Below are positions 22,201-33,600 of a stretch of DNA of 64,000 nucleotides, piece after piece. The position numbers and the translations under genes were made by a program. Within the stretch, counting starts at the first letter, position 1. The number at the start of each line of letters is the position of its first letter. The notes beneath the pieces were generated by a model that saw nothing but the letters and a program-made list of their open reading frames with translations, was not told where the DNA came from and did no database searches. This DNA comes from Eucommia ulmoides (lineage: Eukaryota; Streptophyta; Magnoliopsida; Garryales; Eucommiaceae), in contig CM028336.1 of NCBI GenBank assembly GCA_016647705.1, positions 7,205,380 through 7,269,379 on the forward strand, in the 5' to 3' direction.

Positions 22201-25200
22201 TTAGACATGTCTATTGTCAAAAGTAATACCCATGTGAGTGGTGTGCTCATAAAAAACTTTAGGGGTTAAGCCCTTGGTTAATGGACCCGCTAGCGTAGAA
22301 TCTGTCCCTATGTGTTTTATAGCAATTTGTTTATCTTGAACTTTCTCCTTAATAACTAGAAACTTGATGTCGATAAATTTCAATTTCGTTGAGCTCTTGT
22401 TGTTGTTGGAGTAAAGAACTGTTGAGTTATTGTCGCAATAAATCTTTAATAGCCTTTCAATGCCATCTACCATATGCAGTCTAGTGACAAAGTTCTGCAA
22501 CCATATTCCGTGATTGGACGCCTTATAGCAAGCAATGAACTCTGCTGCCATGTTTAAAGAAGCTGTGAGAGTTTTCTTAGCAGACTTCCATGAGATAGCT
22601 CCTCCAACTAACATAAAAATGTAGCCTAATGTGGAGCGTCTGCTATCTTGGCATCCCGCAAAATCGGAGTCAGAGAACCTGATGATCTCTAAACAATCTG
22701 ATCTCCGATAAATGAGCATGTAGTCTTTTGTTATCCTCAAATAACGCATCACGAGTTTGGCTGCCTTCTGATATTGCATACCTAGATCACTCAAGTATCT
22801 GCCCAAAACTCCCACTATAAATGCTATGTCGGGATGAGTACAAACTTGAGCGTACATTAAACTCCCTATTGTTGACGCATCAGGTCTGTATCTCTTTCCT
22901 TTCAAGGTTATTATTGGGGCACTGATGGAGACTAAACTTGTCTCTTTTAGCTACGGGTGTATTTCCTAGTTTACTGTCTTTCATGCCGAATCTACTTAGA
23001 ACCTTATCGATGTAACTCTTTTGTGATAACCCAAGTATACCTTGAGAATGATCTCTCAGTATCTGGATACCTAATATAAAAGAGACGTCACCAAGATCTT
23101 TCATCTCGAATTTCTTCGTCAGAAATTTCTTGGTTTTGTACAATAAGCCTATATCGCTGCTAGCGAACAGAATATCATTGACATATAATACCAGGAATAT
23201 ATATTTATTCCCACTAAACTTGTGATATACACGCTTATCAACGACATTCACCTCAAAATCGTATGAAGTGATGACTTGATGAAACTTGAGATACTATTGA
23301 CGGGAAGCCTGTTTGAGACCATAGATGGATTTCTTCAATTTACAGACCATAGACTTTGGATCTCCCGATACAAAGTTTTCTGGATGTACCATATAGATCG
23401 TTTTATTAACGTCTCTATTGAGAAACTCAGTCTTGACATCCCTCTGATGTAGCTCTAGATCAAAATGAGCCACCAATATCATTATGGTTCTAAAAGAATC
23501 TTTTGAAGACACCGAAGAGAAAGTCTCTTTATAGTAAATACTTTCCTTTTGAGTAAATCCTTTGGTAATTAGACGAGCTTTATATATCTCAATGTTACTC
23601 TTCGAATCTCTTTTGGTTTTAAATATCCATTTACAACCAATGAGTTGCTCATTCAGGTAACTCGATAGGATCTCAAACGTCATTGTCTTTCATAGACTTT
23701 AGCTCATCCTTCATGGAATCAATCCAATTTTTAGAGTTAAAATTGCACATGGCTTGACAGAAGTTGATTGAGTAATCTTCTATTAAACCAACGCCATCCT
23801 CATGTTCTTGGAGAAAGATGATATATTAATTCGAAATCGCACTTCTCCTCTCCCTAGTGGATCTCCTTAATGACACTTCTTGAGGTTGTTGAGTTTGTTC
23901 CATAGGTTGTGTTTGAGAAAGAATCTCATTGTTGTCTTGTTCTAGAACAATGTTAGGAATAGGAGACTGAGCCTGAACATCATCATCTAGAGCCGGAACA
24001 GTGTCTTAAACAACGATAGGTATAGAGATCTGATCACTGTCAATAATATGTTCTCCTTCGAAGAAAATTGTGTCTTGAACAACTATAGGTACATAGATCT
24101 GATCACCCTCAAGGAATCTTGCATTTCCCGTTTCAAAGAAGGATCTTAATATGAGATCATAAAACTTGTAGCCCTCAGAGCGCTCAGCGTAACCAACAAA
24201 ATAGCAGCTAACCGTTATTGAGTCCAACTTTCCTTCATGTGGCCTATAAGGCTGTGCCTTAATTGGACAACCCCAAATATGCAAATGCCTGATGCTAGGC
24301 TTCTTGCCTGTTCAAAGCTCATAGGATGTTTTGGCAACTGCTTAGCTGAGTACCCAGTTAAGGATGTATACTACAGTTTTTAAAACTTCTTCCTAAAGTG
24401 ACTCTGGCAAGAGAGAATGACTAATTATACTTCTTACCATGTCCTTAAGAGTCCGATTTTGTCGTTCTGTAACACCGTTCATGCTGGGCTTGCTCAGTAT
24501 GGTGTATTGCAGAATAGTTCTACACTCATTGAGGAAAATTGTGAAGGGTCCTAGACGTTATTCTCTTGATCCGTCATTTCTTTTGTAGTATTCGCCACCA
24601 TGGTTCAATTTGACGACCCTAATTTTCTTTCCAAGATGAAGTTCAACTTCAGCTTTGAAAGACTTGAAAACGTCAAAAGATTGAGACTTCTCATGAATCA
24701 AATATAGGTACCCATAACGAGAGTAGTCATCTATGAACGTAAGAAAATATTGTTGTTTATTCCATGAAGCTATAGGGAATGGACTACAAATATTCGTATG
24801 TATTAGTTCTAAGACATTTGTAGCGCTCTCCGCACCCAATTTTCTTTCATTTGTTCGTTTTCTCTTGATGCACTCAATACAGATTTAAAAGTCTGTTAAA
24901 TCTAGGGGTTCAAGAATTTCATTTGACACAAGTCTCTGAATTTTCTGTTTAGAGATATAACCTAAGCGCTTGTGTTATAAGGTGACAAAATTCTTATTGA
25001 ATTTTTACTTTGTACCAGGTGAATTTGTTTGCAGTATTTTGTTATAGGAACTAATGTCAAGCATATATAGATTATCAATCAAAGAACCGGAGCCAATAAA
25101 ATTAGAACTTTGATAGAGACTAACTACCCACCAAGTATCCATAGATACAGAATCTAAATTAACTTCAAAACAAACCAAAGTTAGAAGCATATCATTCTTT

Positions 25201-26027
25201 GCACGCCAGCCGTCGTACTTGGAACACTCATTTTTCATGTGTTCTTTCTTCTTGCAAAAGTAGCAAGTAGAGTCCTCATCCTGTTTCTTTTGTTTATTTT
25301 ACTGAGAAGATCCTTTCGCGGCAACCTCAACTCTCTTCTTTTTCTTACTCTGAGAGGTCAAGACTAAGTGAGCATTTTCAGTTTTCTCTTGCTGTTGTCT
25401 CTATTCTTCTTGCACACAATGAGATATAAGCTCATTGAGGAACCATTTGTCATTCTAAGTATTATAACTCACTTTGAATTGCCCAAAATATGCTAGAAGA
25501 GAGATTAAACCTAAGTGCACGAGCAAGTCATTAGACAACTTTAACTTTAGTGCTTTTAGTTTTGATACAAGATTAGACATCTCTATGATGTACTCCCTTA
25601 TATTCCAATTACCCCTATACTTCATCGCGATGAGTTTACCCAGAAGGTTACTTACCTCCGACTTTTCATTTTTGGCAAAGAATTACTCAATTTCCTCTAG
25701 GAATTTCTTGTTACTCTTGCTTTCAGCAATAGAGCCCCGAAATACTTCCGGAATGGAGCGCTTCATAATCATCAAACACATCCGGTTGGACTGATCTCAC
25801 TTTTCTATTTAAACCTTATTAAGTTTTTTTGCAGTAGAAGTGGCTCACTCCTCCCGAAGCGCTTGATCCAAATCCATACAGCCGAGAACAATTTTTATGG
25901 TTTCTTTCCAGACCTTGAAATTTGTCTTGCTTAGCATTTGGATATTACTGACTTGGGCAGAAACATTTGGTGCAACAACAATAGAAACTATATAGAGAAC
26001 AAAATAAATAAACATATATACAAGCAT
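22201..26027 (-). pseudogene. copia gag-pol polyprotein, heavily disrupted
   Basis: Fragments read right to left. Gag starts near 25950 (MLSKTNFKVWKETIKIVLG). A CCHC zinc knuckle, CYFCKKKEHMKNEC, lies near 25230-25270 and is intact. Integrase covers 24558-24839 (ELIHTNICSPFPIASWNKQQ, then FIDDYSRYGYLYL), where the first conserved Asp of the HTD motif reads Asn. Reverse transcriptase covers 23683-22880 (IGCKWIFKTKRD, SIYGLKQASRQ, LYVNDILFASS). RNase H covers 22905-22201 (SDSDFAGCQDSRRSTLGY, IYCDNNSTV, the GPLTKGLTP tail). The reverse transcriptase active-site motif reads YVND instead of YVDD. Gaps between fragments contain stops and frameshifts, notably at about 23252-23293, 23684-24005 and 24285-24557. 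No functional protein is possible. Confidence 0.88.
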
Positions 26028-26490
26028 GTCGATAATAAAATGAGAGATGAATAATTAATCCAAATTTGGGAACCCATCTCAAAATACCTAGCACAACATT
26101 AATTCCTAGTCTTTGGATAGATAAATTAACTGCAATTAGCTCTCTTAGCGCAAGAATCAAATGTTAATAATAGGTCCTGTCAAACAATAAGCCTTTCTTT
26201 GGACTGACTTATTGTTCACATGGAAACTTGATAATCATTACACATTTATACCCGCAGATATGTTTATTATTTGGTCAATCAATAACCTTTTCTTTGGGCC
26301 AATTATTGATTGCATAGATTATAACCATACTAATGTCAAAATAATGTTAAAATAATGTTTATTATTTGGTTTGCATAAACAACAAATATCAATGTTTATT
26401 ATTCAGCCAAACAATAGTCTTCCTTTGAGCCGGCCATTATTTGCATAAATAACAAACATCAATATCTTAATATCCCAAAATAAAATAAAA

Positions 26491-27222
26491 GAGAAATTAC
26501 ATTTTAATACCTCCAGGTATTGACACTTTTCTAATTGGTCCCTCTCCATTTGAGCGTTTCATTTTAAACCCTCTAGGTATCAACATGTTTTTATTCGGTC
26601 CTTCCATAAGAAATTCCATCCAAACTAACAGAATATAGGGGCAAAACAATCTTTTTACTTATTTTTATTTTTTTAATGATATTTTAATTTTTTTTCCCTT
26701 AATTTTTCTCTCTCTCTCTTTCTCTTCTCCCTCCTGTTATGACTTATATATATCTATCTCTTTCTCTTCTCCCTCCTTCCCCCTCTCTCCCTCTCCTTCC
26801 CCTTGTTGGCCTTGTTACAGGGGTGTTTTCACCCCGTTAATAGGGGGTGAAACACCCCCTGTTACGGGGGTGATCACCCCTTCAACAGGGGGTGTTTTCA
26901 TTCCTTGTTACGGGGGGTGAAATCACCCCCGTAACAGGGGCCAACGAGGGAAGGGAGGGAGAGGGGGGAAGGAGGGAGAAGAGAGAGGTCAACAAAAAAA
27001 TAAATAAAAAAATATTAAAAATTGATTAAAAAAAATTAAAAAATGAAAAAAATGTAAAATGACGATTTGTCATCATAATTCGGTTAGTTTGATAGAATTT
27101 TTGACGGAAGGACCGAATAAAAACGTGTTGATACCTATAGAGTTTAAGATGAAACGCTCAAACGGAGAGGGACCAACTAAAAAAGTGTCAATACCTGAAA
27201 GATTTAAAATGTAATTTCCTCT
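26491..27222. mobile_element. 732 bp Mutator-type MITE inside the copia element
   Basis: Long imperfect inverted arms (26491-26650 and 27061-27222) begin GAGAAATTACATTTTAA and end with its near-complement TTTAAAATGTAATTTCCTCT. The flanks are identical 9 bp direct repeats AAAATAAAA (26482-26490 and 27223-27231), the target-site size of Mutator-like elements. The centre holds a G/C-tract hairpin block (26810-26945). No ORF is meaningful. It inserted after the copia element had landed. Confidence 0.88.
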
Positions 27223-27727
27223 AAAATAAAACCACGCGACAAAGATTACTTTGGTAACATATTGTTTCATTTGAATTTATTTCGAGATACAAAATTTTAT
27301 TAGTCGACCTTCTTAATAGTCCGTTGATCGAATGTCGTGCAATGGATTAAAATTTCTGACGTTGGGGCATCGTTGAATCACATATCACAAATGTTCCGAA
27401 ATTTTCAAAGTCTTAACTTCTGAAAGTGGAGCTCAGAAATTCAAATTAGAAAGACAAAAATTTCTAATTTTAGATACTAAGGCTTTCAAATTAGAATTTC
27501 CAAAGCATTCCAAGCCCTATTCTTGTTTTGTCCAGGGCATTCCGAATGTCATATATTGAGTGTGTGTAACAATTTAGTTAACCATAATACATCCCAACCA
27601 AAGAGCATAGTTGACCATAAGGTCATAACCAAGGAGCAAAATAATAAACAAAGAGAATCAGTTAACCATTCAAAGGGAGTATTATCACAACACCATGCAT
27701 TCCACAATACCTTTATCCCCATTAAAG

Positions 27728-27990
27728 CTAGTAGTTCCAATATACACCTAAATTAGTTACTTAAATTCATTATGATCAATCGACTATTGATACGAAAATC
27801 TACGATGATCAATCACGAGAAGGACACAGATCAAACGGGTACATGCTCTTCCTCAACACCATGCATTCCACAATACATTTATCTCCGAAATTTCTCAATG
27901 GGATTTGCGATTTTCTTCCAAATGGGGAGAAGGTAGCCATCAAGTGATTTGGTATATTGGGGATTATAACCTTAATATTATATATATTGA
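27728..27990 (-). repeat. truncated 5' LTR of the copia element
   Basis: This matches the middle of the 3' LTR (see 21440-21948) with many substitutions. It lacks the outer ~200 bp, where an unrelated LTR fragment starts at 27991. It contains an extra ~24 bp (around 27856-27884) that repeats text found at 27692-27715 (ACCATGCATTCCACAATAC), as if filled in from nearby sequence. Confidence 0.75.
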
Positions 27991-28640
27991 TGAGGGTATT
28001 TTTGGGCACCTTTGAATCAACACTTGGTATCCAGCCGCGTGTCAACTCTCGCAATGACAATGATGCATTCCAGAATCCACAACGCTACGCTGGAGCATAT
28101 GCCAACTAGGGCTCTCTCCTGGAATCTTATTTGTACCCTGGGAGGAGCGAGGAGCCCCGCAGGGATATGCCGCTCTAAGTTCTGTGCCGTGCCCTCAGTG
28201 ATCAGTTTCAAGGACTCAGCCGTTCACCTCGACTGACTCCCTTTTTCACCTTGTTTCTTCTCCAGGACTCCACGGATCTCCGCTCTCCTCCACCGGCTCA
28301 CCGTCGTAGGCCTGACAAAGGCTCGCGGGCTTCGCCAAATGGGCCCAAAAGCCCAAGCCCAACGATTATCTCCTAAACGCCCTGAATTATCGGTTAAACA
28401 CAGGATTTCGACTAATTAATCGCGTTTAGGCTCGACTAATTATCTCCAACACCTATATATACCGGGGGATATGTAAGCCTGAGGTACGCTGGAATACATT
28501 TACATTACGCGCGAGTTCATTTGTTTACTTTCTATATTCTGTACCTTTTCTATCTGAGCACTGATTACCACGCTGGAGGGACTTCACTGGGACAAATTCC
28601 GATCTGAACCTTCTGCAGATACACTCCCTGAGAAACAAGA
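27991..28640 (+). repeat. LTR fragment, same family as the solo LTR at 58858-59408
   Basis: The fragment starts TGAGGGTATTTTTGGGC and aligns with the minus strand of the solo LTR. Shared blocks include GGGCTTCGCCAAA, GGGCCCAAAAGCCC, a TATA box region (CACCTATATATACC, 28450-28463), GCGAGTTCATTTGTTTAC and CTTCTGCAG.TACACTCCCT. Compared with the solo copy it has about 220 extra bases (about 28065-28300) and lacks the last ~180 bp. It cuts the copia 5' LTR. Confidence 0.75.
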
Positions 28641-30150
28641 CATTAGTTAAGTTAGAAGATTCCTTCACTAGCCAGCTGTGGTTAGCAAAAAGAACTTCAA
28701 AAAAGCGCCGCATTCTAGCTTGGTGCACCTTTTGAAATCTATAGTGCGCCGCATTCCAGTTTGGTGCACTATAAGAAAGTAGTGTAACAATTAGGCAAAA
28801 AGTTAAGTTGGTTGAGTCAACAAGGCTGTCTATGTTTCCTAATAACATTTCCATGTTATACGCAAATAAGAAATGCTTATTATAATTTTATGCGTGTAAA
28901 AATTATGCTACGTCCGTGATTTTCGCAGGAGAAAGAAGGGACGAAAAAAAAGGATAAAAAATATACAATAAAAAATTTATGTAAAAATATGTATAATTAA
29001 GTTTAAAGCTAAAATTAGAAATTTAGACCATATTGAAATTAATTTAATATTTTAAAGATCAAATGTGTCGAATGTTAGATAGATATCAGGGACCACCTAA
29101 ACACTCATCACAAACTTGAAGGACAAAAAAAAAAAAAAAAAAAAAAAAATCATTTTTCCAACGGAATCTTCGTGATATTTAATTAGAAAAAAAAAGATTA
29201 TCTTGATATTTATCTCAAATACGGGGGAGTGTAAGTAGTAATTTTTCACATGCCAATTCATTTTAAACAGGGGGTTTTCATGGTAAGTCTCTTATTTTAT
29301 TTTTAATTTAAAATTTTTTTTATATGCAATTACAACTTGTGTTTTGTTTTTGCGCATTAAAAAAATGTGAGAGACTTAATAAATGTGTTGCACTCTTATA
29401 GTTACATGTTTCTAAGTTGTGTGTAAAATATTTGTTAAATGTAACAAATATTATACAAGTACATATAACATAATTACATGTAATTTGTAACATGTAATTA
29501 ATATTACATAAGTATATATAATTAATATAATATATGCCTGATCATATGCAGTATTAAAATACGTGAGTGAAAATTAATTTAAGAGATTAAATCAAAATTT
29601 ATATTTTAAATAAAACTAATTACAAATTATATCCAAACTACTTATCAATTAACTCTTTTAAACAAAATCTATTAAAAAACAAACCAACCCTGACCAAAAC
29701 CCACCTAACCTAAGTTTAGTTCTCTAGCTATTATTACACTTACCCAACCGAAGTTTAGTGCTCTAGCTATTATTACACTTTATGGTTGAAAAGGAATTAT
29801 TTTTTTCCTTTTTTGATGAAAGGTTTGATTTTTCTAAAAAAAATTTAAAAATTAAATATTAAATTTAATTTTAAATGTACTAGGTGAATGTGTAAAAATA
29901 TGTTTTTAAGATTAGCTAATAAGATAATTGAAGTATACATTGGTTTGGACATATTGTATCTAAAAAAAAAAAAAATTAATTAATTTGGGGGAGGGGGGAA
30001 GAGAGAGGGATTTAGTAGCTGGTCCATAGTTTCGTGGGACACGTCTTGGTGTGACACATTTGATAATTCAACTGTCGCTGAAACACGTGATTCTGCCTTC
30101 TCTCCCAACCCAACACACTATACATTCTCTCTTGTAACGTAAAATTCCTT
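28641..30150. other. gene-free upstream region of the potassium transporter
   Basis: No gene is seen. Small features are a repeated GCGCCGCATTC(T/C)AG(C/T)TTGGTGCAC block (28708 and 28747), an A tract at 29127-29149, a local ~40 bp duplication around AGTTTAGT(T/G)CTCTAGCTATTATTACACTT (about 29714 and 29752), and a purine-rich GGGGGAGGGGGGAAGAGAGAGG at about 29987-30009. The core promoter of the downstream gene should lie in the last 200-300 bp; I see no unmistakable TATA box. Confidence 0.5.
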
Positions 30151-30353
30151 TTTTGCGAAAACCCAGAACTGTTAAAAAGAACCGAGTTCTTCATCGCCGT
30201 AGTTCCACTTTTCTCACTCTCTCTCACCCACCTTGAGAGGGTTTTCTGCATTTTCCGTGTGAGTTTCATTTTCTTTAAATTCAGGTACGGCAGTGAGCGA
30301 GCGAGTGAAGAGTAAATCAGTGTCGTATACCTTCTGAATCAAACATCGATTAC

Positions 30354-30675
30354 ATGAACTTTCGGTTCCTCCCGCATTCTAATCTCAATACGCGTTGGGA
30401 TTTCTCTGCTTTTTCGCGTTCTTTCTGCTCTTCTGGGGGTTCTTCACAAGCGCCCAATGATGAAGGTATGGATTGTGGGTCTGCTGCGAAATGGGTTAAA
30501 TGCTGGTTACTTTTTTTTTTTCTTTTAATTTATCTGCTTTTAATGTCGGTTTTTAAAGTGGAGAAGGACTATGGGGTTTCAGCCATTTGGGTATTTCTTC
30601 GTTTTCTTTTTTTCAGTGGGGATCTGCATAAGCTCTGTTCGTCAACAGAAATTAAGTGCGGAGATTGGCATCTGA
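30354..30675 (+). promoter_or_regulatory. upstream ORF in the spliced KUP2 leader (predicted)
   Basis: A leader intron is likely at 30466-30616 (donor GAAG|GTATGG, acceptor TTTTTTTCAG). Splicing joins ATG 30354 to a frame that ends TGA at 30673-30675, giving a 56-residue uORF that stops five bases before the main ATG at 30681. Without splicing, the same ATG would instead read in frame into the main protein. Such a uORF could reduce or tune translation of the transporter. The transcription start and the leader intron are inferred from sequence only. Confidence 0.45.
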
Positions 30676-30680
30676 TTTCC

Positions 30681-33600
30681 ATGGATCTTGCTCACGGAAA
30701 GTGTTGGAGCTCTCCGAAGGTATTTAGTTATATACCGATTTACTCTTATCTCTCAATTTGCTCAAATCCTGCTGTAAAACCCAAACATCCCCTTCGATTC
30801 TGTTTCTGTTTTTTGGGGTTTTGTTCCCTAAATGTTTTGTTTTCCGTTTATTTTTTTTTGGAATTTTGATGTGATTTCATATGATTGAGCTTGTCTGAAA
30901 AAATAAAATAAAATGAAATTTGGTTTGGTCAACTCGATTTCAGAAGGATTCATGGAAGAACATTCTGCTCTTAGCTTACCAAAGCCTTGGAGTTGTGTAT
31001 GGAGACCTCAGCATTTCACCTCTCTATGTCTACAAGAGCACATTTGCAGAAGACATTCATCACTCCGAAACCAACGAGGAGATTTTCGGTGTTCTCTCAT
31101 TCGTGTTCTGGACTCTAACTCTTGTTCCTCTCTTCAAGTATGTGTTCATAGTTCTTCGAGCCGATGACAATGGAGAGGGTGAGAATTTGAACAAAATTAG
31201 TATCACCCAATTTGAATTAGGAGTAAAATTGATGACCCATTTGTGTATATGTATGTTTTTTCTTTTTCAGGTGGGACTTTTGCTCTCTATTCATTGATCT
31301 GTAGGCATGCTAAAGTGAGCCTCTTGCCAAATCGGCAAGTAGCAGATGAAGCACTTTCTACATATAAACTCGAGCATCCACCGGACACTAAAAACAGCTC
31401 GAGGGTGAAATTGTTGCTCGAAAAGCACAAATCATTGCATACTGCTTTGCTAATCTTGGTTCTTCTTGGCACTTGTATGGTAATTGGAGATGGATTGCTC
31501 ACTCCAGCCATATCCGGTAATTTTTTTTTTATTTTTTCAAGTATGGTGATCTTATCGGATTTGTGTTGAGTAACAATTTTTTTTTCTTCTTAATGTAGTT
31601 TTTTCAGCGGTTTCGGGGCTGGAGTTATCAATGTCTAAGGAGCATCACCAATGTAAGTTTGTTTTTGTACATATTTTGGAGTGTCATTATCATTTACATT
31701 TCTATTTTAAAGATAAAAACAAATGTGCTAAAATCATATTAGTTTTGTGTATTTAAAGATAAAAACAAATGTGCTAAAATCATATTAGTTTTATGTATTT
31801 ACCAAATAAGAAAAAATTATATAGATAGAACAAATGAGGGCGTTTTGCATTTGAATGAAGATAAGAATAAAATTATATGGCTTAGGGCAGCCCAGTGTAC
31901 GAAGTCTCTCGCCTACCTCACCCCCTTGTATACAGAAAGGCTGTTTTCAAGATTTGAACCTGGGATCTCTATATCACCTTTTGTTTCTATTTAGCAAATT
32001 TGTATATAATTTTCCTAAGGGAAAAAAAAAAAATCTGATTTGGCTTGCATTGTTGGGACCAAGGTGTTTCTACAAGTTGTGGTCTGAAATAGACATATCT
32101 TTTGATATTTTGATCTTATCTATTCACATCTTTTAAAAGGGATTCAAAAATACATTTGTATTCAAGTGAGGCAAGTCTTATGACACTTTTGAGGGACAAT
32201 GGCACGTTCATCATTATATCTATTGCCCAAAAATTATTGCAACAACAAAAAAAAAAATTATTTATTTTTATCATATTTCATGTTTTATCCGAAATCGTAA
32301 AAGGTTCAACCCAGTAACCCTATGGTTTGAACCTTGAGAACTGTTGGGTTTATCTCATATCGGGTGTGGAAATGGTTATTGGTCAGATTATATGTGTGAG
32401 GGAAAACCTCAATTAATGAGCTAACTTTTGGAGTTGAGGGAGGTCCAAGATCACCCTACACTGGTATTAGAGCTCAGATTACAATAACTTTAGTCCAATA
32501 GCCACAAAGGGAGAGACTGATCAAGGGTTAGTAAATCAAAGGCCTGATGTGTGAGGGAGAGATTGTTGAGTTTATCAGACATTGGATGTGGAAGGGTTTG
32601 GTGGTCAGCTTATATGTGTGACGAAAAATCTCACCTTATGGGCTAGTTTTTGGGATTGAGAGAGATCCAAGACCGCCCTACTAGATCAACAACTTTATGC
32701 AAGTGATGCCAAATGTTAGATCTGCTTATAGTAAAATCCACATAAAATACACACACACACACAAAAAAAAAAGAAAAAAAGTTATAAAAGTTCTTTGTAT
32801 TATATAGTAATACCCATCTCTCTCTCTCTCTCTCTCTCTCTCTTAATTTTTCATTTATTTTTATTTTTATTTTTTGTTCCTTCATTTGTAGATGCCGTGG
32901 TTCCAATCACCTGTTTCATACTTCTTTGTCTATTTGCACTCCAACACTATGGCACACACCGGGTTGGTTTCTTTTTTGCACCGATCGTGCTGACTTGGCT
33001 CCTATGCATAAGCGCCCTCGGCTTGTACAATATATTTCACTGGAATCCACACGTATATCAAGCTCTTTCGCCATATTACATGTTCAAATTCTTGAAGAAG
33101 ACAAGGAAAGGAGGATGGATGTCTTTGGGTGGAATATTACTTTGCATAACAGGTATAAACACAAAGGGTATTGAAACATAAGGCGATGTTCGGGTGGCAT
33201 GAAATTGAAGTTTTGAAAATGAATGCATGTAAATTTTTTCAATTTTTACATGTGTTCATTTCCAATTCCATGAAACGAAACACTGCCTTAGTGAAGAGAG
33301 TTTCTTGGTCTTGAATCTTGGAAAACAATGTGTAGGCTGCATGAGTTTGATTAATATGTGATTCTCTTTGGATAGGCCTGGTTAGGGTCTGTTTGGTTAG
33401 TGTTTTTTTGTCCTGTTTCTTTTCCCACTCTTCTAGGAACAGAAAGAGAAAAACAGAAACAGAAACACTAATTCAACGACCGTGAGACCTATCTCAAGCA
33501 GACTCTATAAGATCAAATTGCGGGCGTTTGTTTATTGTTTTTGCTCCCAAATTATTGTTTCTGTTCCCAGAAATCTTTGAACAGAAATAGAAATCTGGGT

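Larger units (their letters stand above)
21440..27990 (-). mobile_element. Ty1/copia LTR retrotransposon, decayed and nested
   Basis: On the minus strand the order is a partial 5' LTR (27728-27990), leader, gag, zinc knuckle, integrase, reverse transcriptase, RNase H (down to 22201), a purine-rich tract (CCAAGTGGGAGA, about 21950-21963) and the 3' LTR (21440-21948). Integrase before reverse transcriptase places it in copia. A MITE occupies 26491-27222. The 5' LTR is diverged and truncated where another LTR fragment begins at 27991. All coding domains are broken, so the element is old and inactive. Confidence 0.88.

Noticed and set aside
32342..32682. Cassandra-type TRIM (LTR with a 5S rRNA domain)
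   Set aside because: The 119 bp LTR is too short and I see no 5S A, IE or C box order in it.
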